From Candidatus Buchananbacteria bacterium (GTDB taxonomy: Bacteria; Patescibacteriota; Patescibacteriia; 2-01-FULL-39-33), in contig JAGONZ010000001.1 in the NCBI GenBank assembly GCA_017992755.1, forward strand, positions 1 through 37,905: DNA of 37,905 nucleotides, in the 5' to 3' direction. Below are positions 6,638 through 15,194 of the stretch, piece by piece. Positions within the stretch are counted from its first letter, which is position 1. Each line of letters opens with the position of its first letter. The position numbers were made by a program, and so were the translations under genes. The notes under the pieces were generated by a model. It had not been told where the DNA came from, made no database searches, and saw only the letters and a program-made list of their open reading frames with translations.

Positions 6638-7305
6638 AAACACTTATAATACTGCATGGTTGGGGGCGCAGTAGAACTGATTGGGAGTATTTCCTTAATC
6701 AAGCTATTGATGGATATACGGTGATCACGATTGACTTGCCTGGATTCGGTCAAGAGTCATTAGTCGACGCTACTTGGGGTATTCCAGAATATGCGAAATG
6801 GACAGTAGCAAAAATTGAAAGCTTTAATGTGACTGACGTAGCTCTGCTTGGGCACTCCTTCGGTGGTCGAATTGCAAGTTATATCGCTGCTCAGCGTCCA
6901 CCTTGGCTGAAGTCTCTAATTCTTTATGCTACGCCGTCTATTTATCGCCCAAGTGGCATGATTAAGGCAAGAAATAAGGCGGCTCACCTGGCTCGCAGAT
7001 TAGGATTGAAACGCAGCGTATCATCTAATCAAGAATTAGCAGTGGCGGATCAACAGGGATTGGGCGCGATTTTTCGTCGCGTGGTATCATTTGATCAAAC
7101 CGCCACCTTGCCGCAGATTAATGTCCCGACACTATTGATTTGGGGTAACCAGGATGGGGCTGTGCCGCTTCGTATTGCCGCGGAGACGCAGTGTCTTATT
7201 CCTGATAGTGAATTGCAAGTCCTCGACGGTTTAACGCACGACGCCCATCATGAAAATCCTTATTTATTTTATGGCCTGGTCAAAAAGTTTATCGAACGTG
7301 TTTAA
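6634..7305 (+). CDS. Alpha/beta hydrolase
   Basis: The 223-residue protein has the alpha/beta-hydrolase layout: the oxyanion-hole HGWGRS near the start, the nucleophile elbow GHSFGG with Ser at about residue 76, GNQDGAVP carrying the acid, and DGLTHDAHHENP carrying the catalytic His. The ATG at 6634 is chosen over an upstream TTG because it forms the standard ATGA overlap with the C39-like gene and places HGWG at the usual distance from the N-terminus. Substrate unknown; an esterase or amidase acting on envelope material would fit the company of a Mur ligase, but that is inference. Confidence 0.85.
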   Translation: MKTLIILHGWGRSRTDWEYFLNQAIDGYTVITIDLPGFGQESLVDATWGIPEYAKWTVAKIESFNVTDVALLGHSFGGRIASYIAAQRPPWLKSLILYATPSIYRPSGMIKARNKAAHLARRLGLKRSVSSNQELAVADQQGLGAIFRRVVSFDQTATLPQINVPTLLIWGNQDGAVPLRIAAETQCLIPDSELQVLDGLTHDAHHENPYLFYGLVKKFIERV

Positions 7306-8644
7306 AGTTATTTTTCCGTTTGCAGACTTTCTTTATATTCTGCAGCTCGAAGAATATGACTCGAAGCGTTACCTTCACTGGTTACCGCGATTTTTTTGGC
7401 GCCGGAATTTTCAGCGGCGCGATCATGTTGTGTACACACAGCGAATTAAAAGTGTGTTGCTTGTTACCATTGGTTTGTTGTTAATCGTGACTCTGATTTC
7501 ATGGCATTTTATTGGACTCGGTTGGATTGCAGTTGCAGCTGTCTCAATAATATTCATTCCGGCATATATTCTGGCGGCCAATATTTTATTGTCGCCGTGG
7601 TATCGGTATCTAAAGCACGTTTTATTTGCTCGTGCCGCAGCCAAGATTCGCAATCAGGGCACAGACTTGAAAGTAATTGCGGTTGCTGGTAGTTACGGCA
7701 AGACCACGACCAAGAACTTCATCGATCAACTTGTTCGGTATCACCATCGCACTCAAATGATCCCGGGTAATATTAATACTCCATTGGGGATTGCTCACTG
7801 GATAATGACAAAATTACAGCCAGGCACAACATTACTAATCGTGGAGATTGATGGACATAGTCGCCGGGAGATGATTCAAAGCGCTCGGATGGTAACTCCT
7901 GATATTGCGGTTATCACTAATATCGGTGATCAACATCTCGAACGATTCGGATCAGTATTGAAACTCAAAGAGGCGTTACAGGAAATATTTATTAATGCTA
8001 AACCAACAGCCGATCTAATTTGTGATAGTGAGACAGCCCAGCAAATACCAACATTGGCAGTAGCCGGAAAGAAACTCCAGGTGCTTGATATAAACACTGA
8101 AATATCATATCAAGGCAAATCACTTGCAGAGATCGAGTTGTCAGCATCTAATCTTATTAATCTGCAGTTGGCCTTGGCTGTGGCAGAAATTCTCAATATT
8201 CCGCACCACATAGTTAGTGACACTATCCAGCAATTAGAGCTACCGGGACGACGACAAAAAGTGTCTCAAATGCTAGGTTATGAAGCTATTGATGACTCAT
8301 ATAATATTAGTAGCACTACTGCTCGTGCTGGCCTGGCTCAAGCTCGTATCATTGCCGATGCCGCTCATAAGAAACTGTTAGTAATCACGGCCGGTATTCC
8401 CGAGCTTGGGCCACAGAACCTTGATGGTAATATTATTTTGGGTAAAGAACTAAAAAGCACCGCTGATCACATTGCGGTGCTCGGGAGCGTGTTTGCAGCT
8501 GACCTTACTACCGGCATCGCTGATGAAACCAAGTTTACACAGTATACTGATTATCAAACCATGGCGACACAGCTCCATGAAAAATTTGACCCCGCCACCT
8601 GGTTCTTGCTTGTTCAGCCAGAGCTTGGTGATTTGTACTATTAG
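7298..8644 (+). CDS. murF: Membrane-anchored MurF-like ligase
   Basis: From the GTG at 7298 the protein is 448 residues. It resembles UDP-MurNAc-tripeptide--D-Ala-D-Ala ligase (MurF), which adds the dipeptide to the peptidoglycan precursor. The Mur-ligase P-loop GSYGKTTT lies at about 132-139, with the metal-binding IVEIDGHSRREM and the ITNIGDQHLERFGS signature further on. The usual N-terminal UDP-binding domain is absent; instead there are two transmembrane segments at about 52-98. The start is uncertain: ATGs at 7250 and 7274 are in frame but overlap the hydrolase more. The gene ends tail-to-tail with ddl, overlapping by 4 nt, so the two ligases for the D-Ala-D-Ala step are convergent neighbours. 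Confidence 0.75.
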   Translation: MFKVIFPFADFLYILQLEEYDSKRYLHWLPRFFWRRNFQRRDHVVYTQRIKSVLLVTIGLLLIVTLISWHFIGLGWIAVAAVSIIFIPAYILAANILLSPWYRYLKHVLFARAAAKIRNQGTDLKVIAVAGSYGKTTTKNFIDQLVRYHHRTQMIPGNINTPLGIAHWIMTKLQPGTTLLIVEIDGHSRREMIQSARMVTPDIAVITNIGDQHLERFGSVLKLKEALQEIFINAKPTADLICDSETAQQIPTLAVAGKKLQVLDINTEISYQGKSLAEIELSASNLINLQLALAVAEILNIPHHIVSDTIQQLELPGRRQKVSQMLGYEAIDDSYNISSTTARAGLAQARIIADAAHKKLLVITAGIPELGPQNLDGNIILGKELKSTADHIAVLGSVFAADLTTGIADETKFTQYTDYQTMATQLHEKFDPATWFLLVQPELGDLYY

Positions 8645-9777
8645 GATCGAATAAACTTTTCGACGATGTCGGATTGATAATCAAGACCCATGCTTGCCGC
8701 CGTTTGCGCGGCGGTGACCGCTTCTTCAATCAGGTCAGTGATTTGTTGTTTGAAAGGAATGCCAGAGGCTTCCCAAAGATAAAACGCCATTGATCCAGGA
8801 ATCGAGTTGATCTCGGTCAGGTATAGTGTGCCATCGGGCGTTTTCATGAAATCAATTCGGACCATCCCACGACACCGGCAAGCACTAAACGCTCGTTTAG
8901 CTGTCTCTTGGATTTGGAGTTTGAGTTTAGGCGATATCTTGGCGGGCAATTCTCGAGAGAGCGAGGCCATACCATTACTATTTGTTTTCTTGCCACCGCG
9001 CTCATATTTATCGGCAAAACTTAGAATTTGGTCATGTGAAATTGGTTGTTCAATCTCACTCGCTTCAAGTTTTCCATTAATCAACCTGACAGCGCAATTA
9101 TATTCAATAAATTCTGGAAGATATTTTTCAACCAATATCTCTGAATCAAGCTGGGACGCAGTCAGGAGCTTTTTTTCGAGCTCAATGGCGGTTGTCGCCA
9201 CTTCAATACCGATACTCGAGCCTAGGTGCACGGGCTTAATAATTACTGGTAGACCCAACGTGTCGATAACACGCTTGATAGCAAGTTCTGTCTTTGTCAG
9301 CTCTGAGCTATACAGACTAAGGCCAGTAACAGTACGAATATCGTGAGTGGCTAGCACGTCCTTGGTTAGCTTTTTATTGAGGGTGATTGCGGCTGCTTCA
9401 ACACCGACGGAGGTGAAAGCAATATGGAGTGATTCAAGTAATCCTTGAATTGCCCCCGATTCACCAGTACCACCATGCAAAGCGAGAAAGACGGCATACG
9501 GGTATTGTTTTTTGGTGAGCGGGCCTGGAATTTTAATGTAGCCGCCGCGTATGTCGGTTCCAAAAACGATTGATTTTCGCGATGTTGATAGGAAATCCTT
9601 CTTTGATTTGAGCTTAGGTAGTAACCGATACTCACCTTTTTTAGTTAGGTAAATGACTAGCGGTTCGTAGTGTGCGGTATCAATATTTTCGAATACCTGC
9701 AGCCCGGTGATGATTGAGACTTCATGTTCCGGCGAGGTGCCACCACAGATAATTAGGATCTTTTTTCGCGGGTTCAT
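8641..9777 (-). CDS. ddl: D-alanine--D-alanine ligase
   Basis: This 378-residue ATP-grasp enzyme joins two D-alanines for peptidoglycan. Visible motifs are IICGGTSPEHEVS at the N-terminus, HGGTGESGAIQG (family HGxxGEDGxxQG, here with Ser for Asp), KPVHLGSSIG in the ATP-grasp domain, and EINSIPGSM, the metal- and substrate-binding E.N..PG motif. I start at 9777 rather than the ATG at 9822, because 9777 lies 1 nt after the SET gene's stop and places the first strand correctly. It is the third gene of the thrS operon. Confidence 0.9.
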   Translation of the reverse strand: MNPRKKILIICGGTSPEHEVSIITGLQVFENIDTAHYEPLVIYLTKKGEYRLLPKLKSKKDFLSTSRKSIVFGTDIRGGYIKIPGPLTKKQYPYAVFLALHGGTGESGAIQGLLESLHIAFTSVGVEAAAITLNKKLTKDVLATHDIRTVTGLSLYSSELTKTELAIKRVIDTLGLPVIIKPVHLGSSIGIEVATTAIELEKKLLTASQLDSEILVEKYLPEFIEYNCAVRLINGKLEASEIEQPISHDQILSFADKYERGGKKTNSNGMASLSRELPAKISPKLKLQIQETAKRAFSACRCRGMVRIDFMKTPDGTLYLTEINSIPGSMAFYLWEASGIPFKQQITDLIEEAVTAAQTAASMGLDYQSDIVEKFIRS

Positions 9778-9778
9778 A

Positions 9779-10195
9779 TCAAGAAGTCTTTTTCTCGCGA
9801 CACTTCTCACACTTGCAACCATTTGGCTTCACGCAATGGTCTTCCCAATATTCTTTTCCGTAGTGATACGTAATTTCTTCACCAGGTTTAATCTTTCGCT
9901 TGGCCATGATAAACACGCGCTGTTTGCGAATTTCGGGTTCGGCGTTGGGTCGACATGAGTGATTGATGTAGCGAGCGGTGTTTGATCGCGCTTGGCCATC
10001 GATCGTAATCTTCGAATTAATCCCAAATAAATATTTGCTGCGCGAGGTGTAGTGTTCTTCGTCGCTAATGACACGGCCAACGTACTCAATAATACACGCG
10101 CCTTTAGGAATTATTTCTTCAGCGAACAGACCTAAACCCGAGAGGCCGCGTTTGACTTTGAGTTTGAAATCTCCAGGGATAAATTTAGATGACAT
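9779..10195 (-). CDS. SET-domain lysine methyltransferase with post-SET cysteines
   Basis: The 138 residues form a minimal SET domain that transfers methyl groups from SAM to protein lysines. Motifs in order are GLGLFA (20-25), IEYVG (36-40), RYINHSCRPN (75-84, the pseudoknot and SAM-binding core) and EEITYHYG (106-113). A post-SET zinc motif follows, with Cys121, Cys127, Cys129 and Cys132. All catalytic elements look intact. It sits 2 nt after thrS and 1 nt before ddl, so it is cotranscribed with both. The target is unknown; a ribosomal or translation protein is a reasonable guess from context. Confidence 0.85.
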   Translation of the reverse strand: MSSKFIPGDFKLKVKRGLSGLGLFAEEIIPKGACIIEYVGRVISDEEHYTSRSKYLFGINSKITIDGQARSNTARYINHSCRPNAEPEIRKQRVFIMAKRKIKPGEEITYHYGKEYWEDHCVKPNGCKCEKCREKKTS

Positions 10196-10197
10196 GG

Positions 10198-11934
10198 CTA
10201 CTGACGGTTAGTAATCTCAAGGGTGAGATTGGCGATGAAGTCACTTGTTGCTAAAGCACCCAAGTCACCTTCACCACGTTTGCGGACAGCAACCGTGCCA
10301 GCTTCAACTTCTTTTTCACCGACGACAAGGATGTAAGGAGTCTTTTGTTGTTCAGCGTTACGAATGCGTTTGCCCAAAGTTTCGGCGCTGTTATCAAGTT
10401 CAACGCGGATAGCGGCGGCTTTGAGTTCCTTGGTAATCTTTTGAGCGTACTCATCGAATTTCTCCGATACTGGAATCACAACAGCTTGTACTGGCGAGAG
10501 CCACAAGGGGAAGACACCGGCATAGTGCTCGATCAAGAAAGCAAAGGTGCGTTCTAATGAACCAATAGCTGAACGATGAATCATTACCGGTCGTTTCTTT
10601 TGGCCATCCTGATCGATGTACTCGATATCAAATTTTTCAGGCAATAGGAAATCAATTTGTGCTGTGAAAAGTGTATCTTCTTTGCCATTAGCATTCTTCG
10701 CCTGCACATCAATCTTCGGTCCATAAAAGGCCGCCTCATCTTCAGCTTCAATGTAGTCAATACCAACTTCATCTAGGGCTGTCTTCATCATGCTCTCAGC
10801 TTTATTCCAGAGCTCGTCGTTAGGATAATATTTTTCTTTGTTATTAGGATCGCGCTTTGAGAATCGATAGCTTACAATTTGATCAAGTCCCAATCCGCGC
10901 ATGCCAGCTTGAATCAAGGCACATACTTGCTTGAATTCATCTTTTAAGCCTTCGGGAGTGACGAAGATATGCGCATCAGTGAGTTGGAATTTACGAACAC
11001 GGATCATTCCCATAAGTTCACCAGACTTTTCGTATCGATTGTAATCAGCAATTTCTGCATAGCGAATTGGCAAATCACGGTAACTCCAAGCGCGGCGCTG
11101 GAACATGCGAATATGGTGCGGGCATGCCATTGGGCGTAGGTAAAATAGATCGCCGTCCATATCGATCGGGGCATACATATTGCTAGCATAGTGCTCCAAA
11201 TGACCTGAAGTTTTATACAAAGCTTCAGCACCAAGATACGGCGTTGAAACATGCTCGTAGCCATATTGGCGTTCAAGTTCTCGAGTAAAATTCTCAAGTT
11301 CAAACTTAATAGCAGTACCTTTCGGCGTCCACATTGGCAATCCTTGACCTACTTGTTCATCGATGAAATACAAATCTAGCTCTTTGCCAAGTTTTTTGTG
11401 ATCTCGTTTCTCAGCTTCTTCGCGCTGCACCAAAAACGCATCCAATTCTTCTTTAGATTCAAATGCTAAGCCGTAAATGCGTGTGAGCATCGGATTCTTT
11501 TCATCGCCGCGCCAATATGCACCCGCTACGCGATCGAGCTTGAACGCATCGGCATTGATTGCTTTCGTTTCATCAACGTGGCCACCGCGGCAGAGATCAG
11601 TAAACTGACCTGAAGTATAGAGGGTAATCTTTTCACCCTTGCTTTCGATCTCATCAATCAATTCTAATTTGAATTGATTGCCAGCAAACTTCTCGCGCGC
11701 TTCAGCCGCCGAAACTTCGACACCTTCAAACGTTTTCCAATGCTTTAAAATTTGCTTCATCCGTTTTTCAATCTTCGGCAATTCTTTATCCGAAATCGGC
11801 GTTCCAAATTGGAAATCATAATAAAAACCATTCTCGATCGCTGGACCGATGGTTGGTTTGGTGTCTGGATACAGTTCGAGAATTGCAGCTGCGAGCAGGT
11901 GAGCGAGTGAGTGGCGAAGATGATCGATATTCAT
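10198..11934 (-). CDS. thrS: Threonyl-tRNA synthetase lacking the TGS domain
   Basis: The 578-residue class II synthetase attaches threonine to tRNA-Thr. It begins directly in the editing domain (RHSLAHLLAAA, with the HxxxH metal site, then DLCRGGH). The catalytic core follows, with RPMACPHHIRMF (zinc Cys and motif 2 region), DAHIFV, and GSLERTFAFLIEH (motif 3). The anticodon-binding domain closes the protein (VQAVVIPVSE to the end). Relative to the approximately 640-residue E. coli enzyme, the N-terminal TGS domain is missing. The ATG at 11934 has no clear Shine-Dalgarno and lies about 60 nt after the T-box terminator. It heads the operon thrS-SET-ddl. Confidence 0.95.
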   Translation of the reverse strand: MNIDHLRHSLAHLLAAAILELYPDTKPTIGPAIENGFYYDFQFGTPISDKELPKIEKRMKQILKHWKTFEGVEVSAAEAREKFAGNQFKLELIDEIESKGEKITLYTSGQFTDLCRGGHVDETKAINADAFKLDRVAGAYWRGDEKNPMLTRIYGLAFESKEELDAFLVQREEAEKRDHKKLGKELDLYFIDEQVGQGLPMWTPKGTAIKFELENFTRELERQYGYEHVSTPYLGAEALYKTSGHLEHYASNMYAPIDMDGDLFYLRPMACPHHIRMFQRRAWSYRDLPIRYAEIADYNRYEKSGELMGMIRVRKFQLTDAHIFVTPEGLKDEFKQVCALIQAGMRGLGLDQIVSYRFSKRDPNNKEKYYPNDELWNKAESMMKTALDEVGIDYIEAEDEAAFYGPKIDVQAKNANGKEDTLFTAQIDFLLPEKFDIEYIDQDGQKKRPVMIHRSAIGSLERTFAFLIEHYAGVFPLWLSPVQAVVIPVSEKFDEYAQKITKELKAAAIRVELDNSAETLGKRIRNAEQQKTPYILVVGEKEVEAGTVAVRKRGEGDLGALATSDFIANLTLEITNRQ

Positions 11935-11950
11935 ATTTCAAATTAATTTA

Positions 11951-11975
11951 TTGTAGGGGCGCGATTTATCCGCCC
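11951..11975. repeat. REP-like palindrome, divergent copy
   Basis: It opens with TTGTAGGGGCG, as does the palindrome at 20058-20084, and closes with CGCCC, giving a short imperfect stem. It lies between the T-box terminator and the thrS start codon. Confidence 0.4.
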
Positions 11976-11985
11976 ACCTAATGTA

Positions 11986-12166
11986 AAACAAAAACTCCCG
12001 TCACAAATACATATCAAAGATACATACTTGGGACGAGAGCCAATCTCCCGCGGTTCCACCCAGTTTTCCCGCCGTTGGCGGGACACTCTTTCGACAACTT
12101 AGTGCCAGTTGGCAACCCTCCGCCAGCTGGCGGAGAGGTAAGCGGTTGGTGGCCGCTTCAATCGTT
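11986..12166 (-). promoter_or_regulatory. Threonine T-box riboswitch (ultrashort stem I)
   Basis: Read on the minus strand, TGGGTGGAACCGCGG (about 12049-12063) is the T-box consensus, with the tRNA-end-binding bulge TGGA. Near the 5' end, AGCGG/CCGCT (12153-12157 with 12141-12145) forms a 5-bp hairpin whose 7-nt loop contains ACC, a Thr codon, followed by A. Two further GC-rich hairpins lie between. An antiterminator can form with ACTGGG/CCCAAGT around the bulge and GCGGGAG/CTCTCGT above it. The competing terminator pairs 12032-12039 with 11995-12002 and is followed by a T run (11986-11994). Uncharged tRNA-Thr should stabilise the antiterminator and switch on thrS-SET-ddl. Confidence 0.9.
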
Positions 12167-12172
12167 ACCTGT

Positions 12173-12200
12173 AGTATAATAATTTCTAGGATAAATGCAA
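12173..12200 (-). promoter_or_regulatory. Promoter of the thrS operon
   Basis: On the minus strand TTGCAT (12195-12200), 16 bases, then TATACT (12173-12178). The predicted start near 12166 places the specifier hairpin within about 10 nt of the transcript's 5' end. Confidence 0.65.
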
Positions 12201-12270
12201 GTGATTGACAAATAGTTCGGTTACTATAGGATTCATTATAACGTTCATTTCAACAAAGGGAGTGTTACTC

Positions 12271-12978
12271 ATGTCATCTAAAAAGAAGATTGTCAAAGTC
12301 ACGCTGGGCCCGCTGACACTGGGGCCACTGACGCGATCATTGAATAACGTTCGTGGTGCTCAGCAAGTGTTGGAGAAACACACATCCCAGGCTAGGCGGC
12401 TGTGGTTGTGGCGGCAGGACGGTATACAAAAAGGTGGGACCACGGGCCAACCCGCAATGGACTGGCTCCTTCGAGCCTTTCAAACCCAAGATGTCCAGCA
12501 GTTAGTTCGGTGTGATGCTATTGGCGTTCTTGATGCTTTAGGTAAGGTGATTGACAAGCATCAGGGAGAATTGATCGCTGTCGCTACGATCTTGACTACT
12601 CGGTATGATGACCAGGGCGCGAGGTTTGATTGGGGATACAATGCTGCCTGCGGCCGAATCTGTGGACCGCTGCAGTTCCCGACCCCAGATGGGTTCAGTG
12701 CAAGGTTAGCAGTCCCGGTCACGTCTTTGTACTCAGACCACCGCGGTATTGACCAAGAGATTGCTGGGTATAATCGCGGTAAATCCGGAGACATTCACTT
12801 GAGTTCGCAATTACTGCTCGGTGAAGGTGACTGGACGGCCGGGCGCCAGTATCACGACGCGTACATCGCAATTATTGGCCAAACAGCAATCCAACACTGG
12901 GCCCGACAAAATCATGGCGAAAATTACTTGAATGAAGTCGCCGAAAACTTTGCTGACTGGGCAGACGACTCCAACTAA
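12271..12978 (+). CDS. Hypothetical protein, 235 residues
   Basis: I do not recognise this protein. The ATG at 12271 is chosen because AAGGGAG lies about 9 nt upstream; the upstream in-frame TTG at 12205 coincides with a TTGACA that is more likely a -35 box. The sequence has no signal peptide or membrane segment. The N-terminus contains a short internal duplication, TLGPLTLGPL, and the rest is of mixed composition with many Trp, Gln and Asp/His pairs (for example YHDAYIAIIGQTAIQHW). It is transcribed divergently from thrS. No good -10 sits at the right distance from TTGACA. A strong terminator follows, so it is probably monocistronic. Confidence 0.7.
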   Translation: MSSKKKIVKVTLGPLTLGPLTRSLNNVRGAQQVLEKHTSQARRLWLWRQDGIQKGGTTGQPAMDWLLRAFQTQDVQQLVRCDAIGVLDALGKVIDKHQGELIAVATILTTRYDDQGARFDWGYNAACGRICGPLQFPTPDGFSARLAVPVTSLYSDHRGIDQEIAGYNRGKSGDIHLSSQLLLGEGDWTAGRQYHDAYIAIIGQTAIQHWARQNHGENYLNEVAENFADWADDSN

Positions 12979-12994
12979 CATCAAATTTCAACCC

Positions 12995-13016
12995 AAGGCC
13001 TCCCCGGAGGCCTTTT
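12995..13016 (+). terminator. Intrinsic terminator after the 235-residue protein gene
   Basis: AAGGCCTCC (12995-13003) and GGAGGCCTT (13006-13014) form a stem around CC, followed by T residues. Confidence 0.8.
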
Positions 13017-13019
13017 TCA

Positions 13020-13048
13020 TTGATTTTTTGGCTTATCTTCGCTACACT
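13020..13048 (+). promoter_or_regulatory. Promoter of argS, leaderless arrangement
   Basis: TTGATT (13020-13025), 17 bases, TACACT (13043-13048). The argS ATG at 13055 lies 6 bases after the -10 box, that is, at the expected transcription start. Confidence 0.6.
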
Positions 13049-13054
13049 ACCCCC

Positions 13055-14758
13055 ATGCAATACGCAATTGCCCATATTAAAGACCAGATTTTAGACCTGG
13101 TAATTCAAGTGGTCGGGGTTGATGTTGATCGGACTCAACTCGAACTTGATGTGCCGCCGAGCTCTGAGCTCGGGGATTTGGCGTTGCCGTGTTTTTATTT
13201 GGCGAAATTATTGCGCCGCTCACCAAACCAGATCGCTCAACTGCTCAAAGATGGCATTCATCCTGCAGGTATCATTTCTGCAATTAATGTGGCGGGGCCA
13301 TATCTTAATTTCACACTTAACTCAGCCATCGTCGCTGCTGACGTTATTGGCGAAGTTGTTGCTCATAAAGGAAAATATGGCAGTGATGACAAAAAATCAG
13401 ACAAAGTTTTGATCGAGTATTCTGCGCCGAACACTCACAAAGAATTTCACGTCGGGCATTTGCGCAACAACTTGATTGGTAGTACCTTAGTTCGATTATA
13501 TGAAGCCCAAGGATACGCACCCATTCCACTTAATTACATCGGTGATATCGGTGCTCATGTCGCGAAGTGTTTGTGGGCGCTCGACGCTTTTCACAAAGAT
13601 GAGCCGTTACCCAAAAACAAAGGTAAATATTTAGGTAGTGTGTACACCGATGCTGTGCGTCGTTTAGAAGTTAACCCCGAACTCAAATCAGAAGTTGATG
13701 AGGTGTTGCGGAAGCTCGAGGCCGGCGACAAATATTGGACCAAGCGTTGGAAAGAAACTCGTGCTTGGAGCCTTGAGGAATTTGCGGAACTCTATAAAAC
13801 CTTGGGTATTACCTTTAAGCACACGTTTTACGAAAGTGAAGTTGAAAAAGCTGGCAAAAAGATCGTGGCCGAGCTCCTGAAGAAAGGTGTCGCCAAGCAC
13901 TCCGAAGGCGCGGTGGTGATCGACCTTGAACAATACGGTCTCAAAACATTTTTATTGCTCAAATCCGACGGCTCATCGCTGTATTCAACAAAAGATCTAG
14001 CACTCGGCGGCTTGAAACTCAAAAAATATCCAGCCAGCCAAAGTTTATACGTGATTGATACGCGGCAGTCATTTTACATGCAGCAGTTGTTTAAGACGCT
14101 CGAGATTATCGGGATCACGACACCTTTGATTCACGTGCCGTATGAAATTGTTACGCTTAAAGATGGCGCCATGTCATCGCGCAGCGGCAATATCATTAGT
14201 GTCGAAGACTTTTTGACTACCGTCAATGAGCGTGCTCGCACTGAAACTGCTAAGCGCCATCAAGACTGGACCCCTAAGCAACTCGATGACACATCAAAAG
14301 CGATTGCGATGGCGGCAATTAAATTCAACATGCTGCGGGTCAGTAACAACAACATTGTCGTTTTTGATATTGACGAAGCCTTGAGTTTTGAGGGCATGAG
14401 CGGGCCGTACTTGCTGTATACAATTAGCCGCATCAACAGTCTAGTCAAGAAGGCCGGTCGTCAGCGAACGACCCCTGATTATAGCCGGCTTGATAGTTTG
14501 GTGGAGAAAGAATTATTATTGGCCCTGGCTGAATTCCCGGCTGTTTGTAGTCGAAGTTGTGAGAATCGTGACCCAAGCGAGGTCGCTCGGCACTTGTTCT
14601 CAGTTGCTCAATTGTATTCAACTTTTTACCAAAAGCAACCAATTTTGACGGCCGAGCCACCGGTAGCTGCGGCACGCTTAGCGCTCTCGCGTGCAACCCA
14701 ACAGGTGCTCACTAACGGTCTCAAACTCCTCGGAATCACCGCCGTCGAACGCATGTAG
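13055..14758 (+). CDS. argS: Arginyl-tRNA synthetase
   Basis: This 567-residue class I synthetase charges tRNA-Arg. The order is: N-terminal Add-1-like domain (1 to about 110), EYSAPNTHKEFHVGHLRNN with the HIGH signature as HVGH, the connective region with YIGDIGAH, the KMSKS-equivalent GAMSSRSGN (Lys replaced by Ala, a position often degenerate in ArgRS), and a C-terminal DALR anticodon-binding domain with HLFSVAQLYSTFYQ. The ATG at 13055 is chosen because upstream in-frame codons run through the preceding terminator and promoter. There is no Shine-Dalgarno, which fits leaderless translation. Confidence 0.95.
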   Translation: MQYAIAHIKDQILDLVIQVVGVDVDRTQLELDVPPSSELGDLALPCFYLAKLLRRSPNQIAQLLKDGIHPAGIISAINVAGPYLNFTLNSAIVAADVIGEVVAHKGKYGSDDKKSDKVLIEYSAPNTHKEFHVGHLRNNLIGSTLVRLYEAQGYAPIPLNYIGDIGAHVAKCLWALDAFHKDEPLPKNKGKYLGSVYTDAVRRLEVNPELKSEVDEVLRKLEAGDKYWTKRWKETRAWSLEEFAELYKTLGITFKHTFYESEVEKAGKKIVAELLKKGVAKHSEGAVVIDLEQYGLKTFLLLKSDGSSLYSTKDLALGGLKLKKYPASQSLYVIDTRQSFYMQQLFKTLEIIGITTPLIHVPYEIVTLKDGAMSSRSGNIISVEDFLTTVNERARTETAKRHQDWTPKQLDDTSKAIAMAAIKFNMLRVSNNNIVVFDIDEALSFEGMSGPYLLYTISRINSLVKKAGRQRTTPDYSRLDSLVEKELLLALAEFPAVCSRSCENRDPSEVARHLFSVAQLYSTFYQKQPILTAEPPVAAARLALSRATQQVLTNGLKLLGITAVERM

Positions 14759-14771
14759 CTTGACGAGAATC

Positions 14772-14800
14772 TTGCGCCGCGGTAAGGGACAGCGTATACT
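14772..14800 (+). promoter_or_regulatory. Promoter of the receiver-domain gene
   Basis: TTGCGC (14772-14777), 17 bases, TATACT (14795-14800). The ATG is at 14814, so the leader is at most about 7 nt. Confidence 0.55.
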
Positions 14801-14813
14801 GTGGATATTGTTT

Positions 14814-15194
14814 ATGAATCAATTATCTTCCATTTTGTTGTGTGAGGATGAGCCAGAACTGGCCCACATGTTTAGTACCCAGCTGACAAAAGCGGGGTAT
14901 GACGTGCGCGTGGCGCGCGATGGTAATGAGGCGATGATTGCTTTGCATGAGCGTCGGCCGGATCTGATGTTGCTTGATCTCGTCATGCCGGATAAAGATG
15001 GCTTTCAAGTGTTGAGAGACATCCAAGCTGACCCATCACTTCAAGGGATTCGGATTTTTGCCTGGAGCAACCTCACTCAAGAGTCGGAAATTAAGCAGGC
15101 CAAAGATCTTGGAGTTGAAGATTATCTGATCAAATCTAATTACACGCCGTCCAAGCTCGTTGAGCATGTGGCGGCGCTTTTGCAAAAGAAATAA
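14814..15194 (+). CDS. Receiver-only response regulator (CheY-like)
   Basis: The 126-residue protein is a single receiver domain. The acidic pocket CEDEPE (10-15), phospho-acceptor Asp55 in LLDLVMPDKDG, Ser85 in FAWSNLT and Lys107 in YLIKSN are all in place. There is no output domain and no histidine kinase nearby, so it is an orphan that would act by protein contact or as a phosphate sink. The start at 14814 is chosen because it directly follows a good promoter and begins just before the first strand; the longer in-frame extension overlaps argS. Confidence 0.9.
   Translation: MNQLSSILLCEDEPELAHMFSTQLTKAGYDVRVARDGNEAMIALHERRPDLMLLDLVMPDKDGFQVLRDIQADPSLQGIRIFAWSNLTQESEIKQAKDLGVEDYLIKSNYTPSKLVEHVAALLQKK

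Noticed and set aside
8807-9346. 179-codon open frame on the plus strand inside ddl
   Set aside because: It is antisense to conserved ATP-grasp motifs and has shadow-frame composition; ddl explains the region.
12205-12270. Upstream TTG start for the 235-residue protein
   Set aside because: The TTG is part of a TTGACA hexamer, and a good Shine-Dalgarno precedes the ATG at 12271.
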